DNA of 9,609 bases. Origin: Anaerolineaceae bacterium (lineage in GTDB: Bacteria > Chloroflexota > Anaerolineae > Anaerolineales > Villigracilaceae). The stretch is from contig BQMV01000357.1 in the NCBI GenBank assembly GCA_022181005.1, positions 1-9,609 of the forward strand. Direction: 5' to 3'. The translations under genes were made by a program, and so were the position numbers. Shown here piece after piece: positions 1-5,691 of this stretch; position 1 is the stretch's first letter; each line of letters begins with the position of its first letter. The notes below the pieces were generated by a model. The model saw only the letters and a list, made by a program, of their open reading frames with translations. It did not search any database and was not told the DNA's origin.

Positions 1-230
1 GGGACAGCGCGCGTAAGAGTTTGATGGAAATGATGATGCGTGTTGACGAGGCCGGGGAGGAGAACGTGACCTTTGAGGTCGAGGATTTCATCGGCTTCGC
101 GGGGCAAACTGGAAGTTTGTCCTACTTGCTTGATGAATCCGTTTTCGATAAAAAGACCGCCATCCGAAAATTCGGTATTGCGGTCGTCCATAACGATAAG
201 GTGAGCGTTTTTGACAAGAAGAGAAGACAT
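1..230 (-). CDS. Amidohydrolase, 8-oxoguanine deaminase/AtzB-like (N-terminal part, runs off left edge)
   Basis: Reading the minus strand from the ATG at 230-228 gives 76 codons open to the window edge. The protein starts MSSLLVKNAHLIVMDD, has the small beta-sandwich start typical of the superfamily (GGLFIENGFIKQVG, about residues 24-37), then VLLPGLVNTHHHFHQTLTRAV at about 56-76. The HxH within NTHHHFHQ is the first metal-ligand pair of amidohydrolases, and NTHHHFxQTLTRA is characteristic of 8-oxoguanine deaminase and hydroxydechloroatrazine hydrolase relatives. The family deaminates purine- or triazine-like rings in the cytoplasm with one metal ion. The start is forced: an in-frame TAA lies only four codons upstream (245-243). 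No convincing Shine-Dalgarno is present. A promoter at 319-291 faces this gene. The catalytic C-terminal two thirds are outside the window, so the exact substrate is unproven. Confidence 0.85.
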   Translation of the reverse strand, partial: MSSLLVKNAHLIVMDDRNTEFSDGGLFIENGFIKQVGQTSSLPREADEILDLKGHVLLPGLVNTHHHFHQTLTRAV

Positions 231-290
231 GGCAAGTAAGGGTTAGGTTGTAAATACGACACGACTAGACTACATTTGTCTGACATTTGA

Positions 291-319
291 AGTGTAGCAA
301 AAAAGAGAGCGATTGTCAA
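291..319 (-). promoter_or_regulatory. Sigma70-like promoter for the amidohydrolase gene
   Basis: On the minus strand TTGACA (319-314), a 17-base spacer and TACACT (296-291) form a good promoter, with a predicted start near 284 and a 5' UTR of about 54 bases before the ATG at 230. It points away from the plus-strand promoter at 363-391 and shares its -35 box and part of its spacer in mirror image. Confidence 0.6.
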
Positions 320-377
320 ACTGACGCCGTTCCACTCTTCGCGCCAAGGCGCAAAGTTTACCTTGACAACGCTCTCT
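304..377. repeat. Imperfect inverted repeat joining two divergent -35 regions
   Basis: The left arm AGAGAGCGATTGTCAA (304-319) and right arm TTGACAACGCTCTCT (363-377) are complementary over 15 bases with one extra base (A312) in the left arm. Each arm contains the -35 box and the start of the spacer of one of the two divergent promoters. Between them, GCGCC-AA-GGCGC (341-352) is a short dyad placed upstream of both promoters. The arms could be operator half-sites for a common regulator; no known operator is recognised. Confidence 0.55.
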
Positions 378-391
378 CTACGTCATACAAT
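363..391 (+). promoter_or_regulatory. Sigma70-like promoter for the lysC-asd transcript
   Basis: TTGACA (363-368), 17 bases, TACAAT (386-391): consensus -35, five of six bases in the -10, and optimal spacing. Transcription should begin near 398, only about four bases before an ATG at 402. It lies about 190 bases upstream of the aspartate kinase start and leaves room for the leader RNA described at 398-548. Confidence 0.75.
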
Positions 392-401
392 CGCGCTCAT
401 T

Positions 402-479
402 ATGAAATCGGCTCGTTGTTGCATGACTATGGCGATGTTTACCTCCCGGCTTTCCGTGAGGAGTTTGCGTTTGAGATGA
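402..479 (+). CDS. Candidate 25-residue leader peptide of lysC-asd
   Basis: ATG at 402 opens a 25-codon frame ending at TGA 477-479. Residues 8-14 read MTMAMFT (423-443), so three Met and two Thr codons sit directly before and entering segment 1 of the leader RNA (442-449). A ribosome paused there would break hairpin 1:2 and free segment 2 to form the antiterminator. Met and Thr are end products of the pathway that aspartate kinase opens. There is no Shine-Dalgarno; with transcription expected near 398, translation would be nearly leaderless. A second possibility is the eight-codon frame MMQPNQKG from ATG 476 (stop 500-502), which has GAGGAG at 458-463, a rather long 12 bases upstream. Neither is proven. 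Confidence 0.35.
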   Translation: MKSARCCMTMAMFTSRLSVRSLRLR

Positions 480-513
480 TGCAGCCGAATCAAAAAGGTT
501 GAATCAACATGAG

Positions 514-548
514 ACGCCTCGCGGAAAACGCGGGGCGTTTTTGTTTGT
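514..548 (+). terminator. Intrinsic terminator within the lysC leader
   Basis: ACGCCTCGCG (514-523) pairs with CGCGGGGCGT (529-538) over ten pairs with one G-U and a GAAAA loop, followed by TTTTTGTTTG. It lies after the promoter at 363-391 and 36 bases before the aspartate kinase start, so it must be read through or prevented for lysC to be expressed from that promoter. It is most sensibly an attenuator. Confidence 0.85.
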
Positions 549-583
549 CTCGCCGTCCAGTCGAGGTTTTATAAGGAGAAGAA

Positions 584-1981
584 ATGATGGAACAAAAAAC
601 GCTCGTCATGAAATTTGGTGGCACATCTGTCGGCTCTGCGGACGCGCTGCGTAGAACGACGCGCATCGTTCGCGACTCGCGCCGCGATTGGGATCGCATC
701 GTCGTTGTAACTTCGGCGATGGCTGGCGTGACGAATCTATTATTGGATTCGGCAAATCATCCAGCCGGCGCGCTTAACGCCGAACGCTCATTGCGAGAAA
801 AACATTTCTCGGCGGCGGAAGCGTTAATTCAAAACAAAACGACGCTCGCAGAAACTATAAGAGAGATTGAAGGCTTGATTCAGGTCTTCGTTAAATTATG
901 CAACTCCATTCAGATTCTCGGCGCAGGAAGCCCGCGCGCGCTGGATGCGATAGCCGCGCTCGGGGAAAGAATGAGTCTGCGATTGCTCACGGCAACCCTC
1001 AACGATGCAGGTATCGCCGCACAGGGCGTTGAAGCGACAGAGTTTCTCGTTACAAATTCGAATTTTCAGAATGCATGCCCCGATTTCAACGCAACCCGAA
1101 AGAAAACGCGAGCCTTGTTAAACCCAGCGTTGGACGCGGGCAACATCTTCGTTACCACAGGTTTTATCGGAGCGAACGCTGACGGAGCAATCACTACTTT
1201 AGGGCGAGGCGGCAGCGACTATTCCGCCGCCATTATCGGTTCCGTCCTGCCTGCCGACGAGGTCTGGATCTGGACCGATGTAGACGGCGTCATGACCACC
1301 GATCCGCGCATGGTCACGTCTGCTAAAACGCTGTCTGAGATCAGTTACGGAGAGATTGCCGAGTTGGCGTACTACGGCGCCAAAGTGTTGCATCCCAAAA
1401 CAATCCGCCCTATTGTAGAAGCGGGCATTGGCTTGAGAATTTGCAACACATTCAACCCCGCGCAAGAAGGCACGCGCCTGACCGCCGTTAGAAAAAAGAG
1501 TAAGCGCGTCATTAAAGCGGTGACGGCGATCCAGAAACAGCGTCTGGTAACGATCGAGGGGCGCGGCATGGCAGGCGTACCGGGCATGGCGGCGCTCGCA
1601 TTTGGCGCGGTAACATCCACTAAGACAAACGTGCCGCTCATTACACAAGCGTCGTCCGAACAATCCATCTGCTTTGCAGTGCCGTCTGAAACCGCCGAAG
1701 ATGTTTTAAACGCGCTCAAAACGACGTTTGCTCACGAGCTTGAAGAGAGCAAGATAGATAAGGTCTGGTCAAGCAACGACGTTTCCATTGTGACCGTGGT
1801 GGGCGCGGGCATGCAGAGCGCGTCAGGCGTAACGGGAGGAATCTTCAGCCGGCTGGGAGAATACGGCATAAACGTGCTGGCTGTGGCTCAGGGCTCATCC
1901 GAGGTTTCGATCAGCGTCGTTGTAAACGCCAACGATACCGAGAACGCCGTCAAATCGCTGCACGAGTTGATCGTACATTAA
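584..1981 (+). CDS. lysC: Aspartate kinase (monofunctional, ThrA-like, with C-terminal ACT domains)
   Basis: Phosphorylates L-aspartate with ATP, the first step towards lysine, threonine, methionine and isoleucine, in the cytoplasm. The 465 residues match the usual 400-470 of monofunctional enzymes. Visible motifs: KFGGTSVG at residues 10-17, GER at 127-129, TTLGRGGSDYSAA at 204-216 (nucleotide binding), WTDVDGVMTTDPR at 230-242, and YYGAKVLHP at 263-271. Two ACT-type regulatory units follow, about 321-385 (VTIEGRGM...ITQASSEQSI) and 401-465 (VTVVGAGM...AVAQGSSEVSISVVV). The QGSSE-type ACT sequence resembles the kinase half of ThrA/MetL rather than Bacillus LysC. No homoserine dehydrogenase domain is fused. 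AAGGAG at 573-578 serves either ATG 584 (5 bases) or ATG 587 (8 bases). The gene is followed after 29 bases by asd. Which end product inhibits it cannot be read from sequence; thrA would be an alternative symbol. Confidence 0.95.
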   Translation: MMEQKTLVMKFGGTSVGSADALRRTTRIVRDSRRDWDRIVVVTSAMAGVTNLLLDSANHPAGALNAERSLREKHFSAAEALIQNKTTLAETIREIEGLIQVFVKLCNSIQILGAGSPRALDAIAALGERMSLRLLTATLNDAGIAAQGVEATEFLVTNSNFQNACPDFNATRKKTRALLNPALDAGNIFVTTGFIGANADGAITTLGRGGSDYSAAIIGSVLPADEVWIWTDVDGVMTTDPRMVTSAKTLSEISYGEIAELAYYGAKVLHPKTIRPIVEAGIGLRICNTFNPAQEGTRLTAVRKKSKRVIKAVTAIQKQRLVTIEGRGMAGVPGMAALAFGAVTSTKTNVPLITQASSEQSICFAVPSETAEDVLNALKTTFAHELEESKIDKVWSSNDVSIVTVVGAGMQSASGVTGGIFSRLGEYGINVLAVAQGSSEVSISVVVNANDTENAVKSLHELIVH

Positions 1982-2010
1982 CTCAAGCCCCATTCAGACA
2001 AGGAAATCTC

Positions 2011-3069
2011 ATGAATAAAATTCCCGTAGCAATTTTAGGCGCAACCGGTTCGGTCGGGCAGCGATTCATCTCGTTGCTCGACAATCACCCTTGGTTTGAA
2101 GTCGCAGCGCTCGCCGCATCCGACAGATCCGTCGGACAACGCTACTCGCAAGCCGCGCGCTGGGTTCTAGACGTTCCGATGCCCGCATACGCCAAAGAGA
2201 TGATAATCGTCCCCGCTTCGACGGAAGCCGTTCAAACTCGAATCGTTTTCTCTGCATTGCACAACGAGATCGCCCAAGAATTGGAGCCACAGTTCGCAAA
2301 AGCAGGCGCAGCCGTCTGCTCAAACGCATCCTCTTATCGCCGCGCCGAAGACGTTCCACTGCTGTTGCCTGAAGTCAATGCAGATCATATTCATCTTATC
2401 CGACGACAGCGCAGCGACAAAGGTTGGAACGGATGCATCGTCGCAAACCCTAATTGCACCAGCGCGGGATTAACGGTGGCGCTCAAAGCGTTAGACGACG
2501 CATTCGGCGTAAAGAAAGTTTTCGCGGTTTCGATGCAAGCGCTTTCAGGCGCGGGCTACCCGGGCGTTTCATCTATGGATATGATTGACAACGTCATCCC
2601 CAACATCAACGGCGAGGAAGAAAAAGTGGAATGGGAGCCGCGCAAGATGCTTGGGAACTTAGTCAACGGCGCGATCGAATTGGCGGATATACGCTTCTCC
2701 GTTCATACCAATCGCGTAGCAGTGTTAGACGGTCACACGGTATGCGCCAGCGTAGAACTCTCCGCATCGCCTCCCGACGTTCAAACTGTTTTGCAAGCCC
2801 TCCGCGCTTATCAAGCCCCAGCGGCAGCGCGCAAACTGCCTTCTGCGCCAGCGTCGGCAATCCATCTGCGAGAAGAAGCCGACCGCCCGCAACCGCGACT
2901 CGACCGTCTCACCGGAAAAGGTATGACGACTGTCGTCGGACGCGTGCGCAAAGACCCGCTTCTAGACATTAAATTCGTCGTCCTTTCACACAACACCATT
3001 CGCGGCGCGGCGGGCGGCTCGATCTACAATGCAGAGTTGTTGGTCAGCCAAAATCTATTAACGTCTTGA
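2011..3069 (+). CDS. asd: Aspartate-semialdehyde dehydrogenase (archaeal/fungal-type)
   Basis: Reduces aspartyl-4-phosphate to aspartate semialdehyde with NADPH, the step after aspartate kinase. The 352-residue protein opens with the Rossmann motif GATGSVGQRF (10-19), carries the active-site cysteine in VANPNCTSAG (Cys149), SMQALSGAGYPGV at 174-186, and the base in RVAVLDGHT (His242). The sequence style, NPNCTSAGL and the HTNRVxVxxGH motif, fits the archaeal/fungal branch of Asd rather than the E. coli type. AAGGA at 2000-2004 is six bases before the ATG. The 29-base gap to lysC has no terminator, so the two genes are probably one transcript. The stop codon (3067-3069) lies inside the -35 box of the next promoter. 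All catalytic residues expected are present. Confidence 0.95.
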   Translation: MNKIPVAILGATGSVGQRFISLLDNHPWFEVAALAASDRSVGQRYSQAARWVLDVPMPAYAKEMIIVPASTEAVQTRIVFSALHNEIAQELEPQFAKAGAAVCSNASSYRRAEDVPLLLPEVNADHIHLIRRQRSDKGWNGCIVANPNCTSAGLTVALKALDDAFGVKKVFAVSMQALSGAGYPGVSSMDMIDNVIPNINGEEEKVEWEPRKMLGNLVNGAIELADIRFSVHTNRVAVLDGHTVCASVELSASPPDVQTVLQALRAYQAPAAARKLPSAPASAIHLREEADRPQPRLDRLTGKGMTTVVGRVRKDPLLDIKFVVLSHNTIRGAAGGSIYNAELLVSQNLLTS

Positions 3070-3094
3070 CACGCTGGAAGTATTTTGATATAAA
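3066..3094 (+). promoter_or_regulatory. Sigma70-like promoter of the SAM riboswitch-metYA transcript
   Basis: TTGACA (3066-3071), 17 bases, TATAAA (3089-3094): near-consensus. Transcription should start near 3101, just before the riboswitch P1 strand at 3114. The -35 box overlaps the asd stop codon, so metY-metA can be expressed independently of lysC-asd. No terminator separates asd from this promoter except the riboswitch terminator itself. Confidence 0.8.
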
Positions 3095-3113
3095 ACTCGA
3101 AATTAAATATTCG

Positions 3114-3285
3114 CTCTTATCCAGAGAGGCGGAGGGACCGACCCTGCGAAGCCTCGGCAACCAGACTTCACGTTATGGTGCCAATTTCGGCAAATAAGAA
3201 TAGTACAGCTATTCATTATCTGGAAGATGAGAGGATGGTATAGACGTATGCCTCTTCTTATGCTTTCAGAAGAGGCAGTTTTCTT
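3114..3285 (+). promoter_or_regulatory. SAM-I (S-box) riboswitch with termination-type expression platform
   Basis: The conserved SAM-I core is plain: CTCTTATCCAGAGAGGCGGA then GGGACCGACCCTGCGAAGCC, CGGCAACC and GGTGCCAAT. P1 pairs CTCTTATC (3114-3121) with GATGAGAG (3226-3233), eight pairs with one G-U. The P1 3' strand with its neighbours (3226-3234) can instead pair with 3251-3259 (GATGAGAGG against CCTCTTCTT, one mismatch), which is the 5' arm of the terminator at 3249-3277. With SAM bound, P1 holds, the terminator forms and metY-metA is off; without SAM the antiterminator forms. The family is known to bind S-adenosylmethionine, and the downstream methionine genes agree. Confidence 0.96.
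3249..3285 (+). terminator. Terminator of the SAM-I riboswitch
   Basis: TGCCTCTTCT (3249-3258) and AGAAGAGGCA (3268-3277) form ten perfect pairs with a nine-base loop, followed by GTTTTCTT. Its 5' arm is shared with the riboswitch antiterminator. Confidence 0.93.
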
Positions 3286-3295
3286 AAGCGCTTAA
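3284..3295. repeat. Perfect 12-base palindrome after the riboswitch terminator
   Basis: TTAAGCGCTTAA is fully self-complementary and lies between the riboswitch terminator and the metY ribosome binding site. It could be an operator or chance; no regulator is recognised. Confidence 0.3.
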
Positions 3296-3352
3296 TAAAC
3301 TTGTCTCTTCTGATGGGCGGAATTTAGTTAAAAATTTCAAGAGGAGACTCAT

Positions 3353-4642
3353 ATGTCCACGATCAAAGAACGTAAATTAGGGTTCGCCACCAAGCAGTTG
3401 CATGCCGGGTATACGCCCGACCCCACAACCGGAAGCCGGGCTGTGCCGTTGTATCAAACAACCAGCTTCCAGTTCAAAAATACAGAACATGCCGCCAACC
3501 TATTCGCGCTCAAAGAATTAGGCAACATTTACACGCGCCTAATGAACCCCACTACCGATGTGTTAGAACAACGCATCGCCGCGCTGGAAGGCGGGGTTGC
3601 CGGGCTTGCCGCCAGTTCAGGGCATGCGGCGCAAATTCAAACCATTTTCACCTTACTTAAGGCAGGCGACCACATTGTCTCGTCGTCTCGTTTATACGGC
3701 GGAACCTACAATCAACTGGCGTACACGCTGCCCAAATTGGGAATCAAAACCACATTCGTGAATCCGTCGGAGCCTAAGAATTTTGAGGCGGCGATCACAC
3801 CCAACACCAAAGTCCTATATGGCGAAACGCTGGGCAATCCCGATATTGCAGTCTTTCCTTTCGAAGAAATCGCTGAAATCGCGCGAAAACACCAACTGGT
3901 TACGGTTATTGACAACACCTTCGCGTCGCCGTACCTCTTCCGACCGCTGGAATGGGGCGCGCACATCGTCACACATTCCACGACAAAATTTATCAACGGA
4001 CAGGGAAACTCCATCGGCGGCATCATTGTAGACGGCGGCAATTACGATTGGAGCAATGGCAAGTTTGAAGACTTCAACACGCCCGATCCCTCTTATCATG
4101 GTTTAGTCTACGCTTCCTTGACGGGAGCCGGCTTGCCCCCGTTCGCCATCAAAGCGCGCGTACACGTCCTGCGCGACGTCGGCGCTTGCCAATCTCCATT
4201 TAATGCCTGGCAAACCATACAAGGATTAGAGACGTTGAACCTGCGCATGGATCGTCATGTGCAAAACGCTCAGGCGGTCGCCGAATATCTGGAACGTCAT
4301 CCCAAAGTAAGCTGGGTGAAATACCCCGGGCTGAAGAGCCATCCCGATTATGAACGCGCTAAAAGGTATCTGCCTAAAGGCGCGGGCGCGATCCTCGGAT
4401 TCGGCGTCAAAGGCGGCGCAGAGGCTGGCAGAAAGTTCATCGAAAGCCTGCAACTGTTCAGCCATCTTGCCAACGTCGGCGACACGCGCAGCCTTGCTAT
4501 TCACCCAGCCACCACCACTCACAGCCAATTGAACGACGAGCAACTTAACGCGGCGGGCGTCAGCCCAGATTTCATCCGTTTGAGCGTCGGCATCGAAGAC
4601 ATCGAAGACATTCTGTGGGATCTGGAGCAAGCGCTCTCATAG
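3353..4642 (+). CDS. metY: O-acetylhomoserine sulfhydrylase (O-acetylhomoserine aminocarboxypropyltransferase)
   Basis: PLP enzyme that converts O-acetylhomoserine and sulfide to homocysteine and acetate (direct sulfhydrylation), in the cytoplasm. The 429 residues are the normal size for MetY and longer than most cystathionine gamma-synthases (about 380-400). Visible signatures of the Cys/Met PLP family: FATKQLHAGY (11-20), NIYTRLMNPT (58-67, with the YxR phosphate contact of the neighbouring subunit), SSGHAAQ (88-94), VIDNTFASP (186-193, Asp188 for the pyridine nitrogen), and HSTTKFINGQGNSIGG (208-223) with Lys212 as the Schiff-base lysine. NIGD-like ANVGDTRSLAIHPATTTHSQL near the C-terminus is typical. 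GAGGAG at 3341-3346 is six bases before the ATG. Control is by the SAM-I riboswitch; metA follows 74 bases downstream. Confidence 0.95.
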   Translation: MSTIKERKLGFATKQLHAGYTPDPTTGSRAVPLYQTTSFQFKNTEHAANLFALKELGNIYTRLMNPTTDVLEQRIAALEGGVAGLAASSGHAAQIQTIFTLLKAGDHIVSSSRLYGGTYNQLAYTLPKLGIKTTFVNPSEPKNFEAAITPNTKVLYGETLGNPDIAVFPFEEIAEIARKHQLVTVIDNTFASPYLFRPLEWGAHIVTHSTTKFINGQGNSIGGIIVDGGNYDWSNGKFEDFNTPDPSYHGLVYASLTGAGLPPFAIKARVHVLRDVGACQSPFNAWQTIQGLETLNLRMDRHVQNAQAVAEYLERHPKVSWVKYPGLKSHPDYERAKRYLPKGAGAILGFGVKGGAEAGRKFIESLQLFSHLANVGDTRSLAIHPATTTHSQLNDEQLNAAGVSPDFIRLSVGIEDIEDILWDLEQALS

Positions 4643-4662
4643 AAAGGACAGGGACAAAACGA

Positions 4663-4693
4663 GAAGGGCGAATCGAATCAACATTCGCCCTTC
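4663..4693 (+). promoter_or_regulatory. Intercistronic hairpin between metY and metA
   Basis: GAAGGGCGAAT (4663-4673) and ATTCGCCCTTC (4683-4693) form eleven perfect pairs with a nine-base loop. There is no T-run after it, so it is not a standard terminator. It sits between a purine-rich AAAGGACAGGG (4643-4653) and the metA ATG at 4717. Possible roles are RNA processing, transcript stabilisation, or control of metA translation. Confidence 0.6.
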
Positions 4694-4716
4694 CACGTTC
4701 ATCCTTGCATTTCTCC

Positions 4717-5634
4717 ATGCCGGTAAAAATCCCAATCACGCTGCCCGCCCGCTTCATTCTTGAACGCGAAAACATCTTCGTCATGGACGAAGAACGCGCC
4801 GCTCGCCAAGATATTCGCGCGCTGCGCGTCGCCATTCTAAATCTAATGCCCACAAAGGTCGTCACCGAAACGCAACTGCTGCGCTTGCTGTCCAACTCGG
4901 CGCTGCAAGTGGAAGTCGCATTAATTCACACCGCTTCGCACGAATCCAAGAACACCTCGGCGGAACATTTGCTTAAACACTACGTCGTTTTCGACGAGAT
5001 CAAATCGGAAAAATTTGATGGGCTAATCGTCACCGGCGCGCCGGTCGAGCAAATGCCGTTTGAAGCCGTAGATTATTGGAACGAATTAACCCGCATTTTC
5101 GACTGGGCTGAAACACACGTCGAATCGACCTTCCATATTTGCTGGGGAGCGCAAGCCGCCCTGTATTACAAATATGGGATTCCAAAATACGACCTTCCAC
5201 GCAAAGTCTTCGGCGTATACGAACATCGTCTCTTAAAACCGACTTCTTCCTTGACGCGCGGTTTCGACGACATTTTCTACGCTCCGCACTCGCGTCACAC
5301 AGAGATTCGCTCTTCAGACGTGGCAAAGGTTCAAGACTTGGAAATTCTCGCTCAATCAGACGAAGCGGGGATTTACATCGTCGCCTCAAAAGATGAACGC
5401 CGCTTCTATATCACCGGGCATTCTGAATACGATCCGCTAACGCTCAAAGCCGAATACGATCGCGATATAAACAAGGGTTTGCCAATTGACGTTCCTCAGA
5501 ATTATTATCCGCAAGACGATCCTGTCAACGTCCCTAGCGTCCGCTGGCGTTCGCACGCCAACCTATTATTCTCAAATTGGCTGAACTATTACGTTTACCA
5601 AGTTACGCCTTACGATGTAATGGAAATTCCCTAA
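4717..5634 (+). CDS. metA: Homoserine O-acetyltransferase (MetA family)
   Basis: Acylates homoserine so that MetY can replace the acyl group with sulfide. The start MPVKIPITLPARFILERENIFVMD aligns with the conserved MetA N-terminus (MPI...LPA..L..ENIFVM), so ATG 4717 is chosen over an open frame that reaches back into metY at 4615. The resulting 305 residues match the family. The catalytic set is intact in family numbering: Cys142 (HICWGAQAA), His235 and Glu237 (YITGHSEYDP). Residue 111 is Glu (TGAPVEQMPFE); work on MetA enzymes has tied Glu111 to acetyl-CoA use and Gly111 to succinyl-CoA, so this should be the acetyltransferase, matching the neighbouring O-acetylhomoserine sulfhydrylase. No Shine-Dalgarno is visible just before 4717, and a strong hairpin lies upstream. 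It is co-transcribed with metY and so under the SAM riboswitch. Confidence 0.95.
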   Translation: MPVKIPITLPARFILERENIFVMDEERAARQDIRALRVAILNLMPTKVVTETQLLRLLSNSALQVEVALIHTASHESKNTSAEHLLKHYVVFDEIKSEKFDGLIVTGAPVEQMPFEAVDYWNELTRIFDWAETHVESTFHICWGAQAALYYKYGIPKYDLPRKVFGVYEHRLLKPTSSLTRGFDDIFYAPHSRHTEIRSSDVAKVQDLEILAQSDEAGIYIVASKDERRFYITGHSEYDPLTLKAEYDRDINKGLPIDVPQNYYPQDDPVNVPSVRWRSHANLLFSNWLNYYVYQVTPYDVMEIP

Positions 5635-5643
5635 GCGGCTATC

Positions 5644-5676
5644 GTCCCGAAGATTCTTTCATAGAATCTTCGGGAC
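5644..5676. terminator. Long perfect hairpin between convergent metA and citE-like genes
   Basis: GTCCCGAAGATTCT (5644-5657) and AGAATCTTCGGGAC (5663-5676) make 14 perfect pairs with a five-base loop, nine bases after the metA stop and 15 bases beyond the stop of the convergent gene. Neither strand has a T-run after it. Its position suggests a shared, bidirectional terminator or 3'-end stabiliser; the missing T-run makes simple intrinsic termination uncertain. Confidence 0.6.
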
Positions 5677-5691
5677 AACGCGCAATATCGG

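Larger units (their letters stand above)
398..548 (+). promoter_or_regulatory. Candidate attenuator leader RNA upstream of aspartate kinase
   Basis: Four segments can form three mutually exclusive helices. 1:2 is a hairpin, CCTCCCGG (442-449) with CCGTGAGG (454-461), seven pairs with one internal mismatch and a CTTT loop. 2:3 pairs TTTCCGTGAGG (451-461) with CCTCGCGGAAA (517-527), eleven continuous pairs with one G-U. 3:4 is the terminator, 514-523 with 529-538. Segment 2 therefore can capture the 5' arm of the terminator, and hairpin 1:2 can prevent that: the classic terminator/antiterminator/pre-emptor layout. A short ORF (402-479) covers segments 1 and 2. No T-box signature or lysine-riboswitch-sized aptamer is visible, and the leader before the terminator is only about 115 bases. 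The function is inferred from pairing alone. Confidence 0.6.

Noticed and set aside
287..502. Open frame of 71 codons across the lysC leader
   Set aside because: It runs through both the divergent promoter region and the plus-strand promoter, resembles no family, has no ribosome site, and starts well before the predicted transcription start. Only its last eight codons from 476 are kept, as a rival leader ORF.
398..548. T-box or lysine riboswitch for lysC
   Set aside because: No T-box sequence (GGUGGNACCGCG) is present, and about 115 bases before the terminator cannot hold the lysine aptamer.
1199..1663. Open frame of 154 codons on the minus strand
   Set aside because: It is antisense to the aspartate kinase coding sequence and rich in Arg, Cys and His, as expected of a shadow frame.
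4615..4716. N-terminal extension of metA starting inside metY
   Set aside because: The 34 extra residues are unrelated to MetA, cross the intercistronic hairpin, and the family start begins exactly at 4717.
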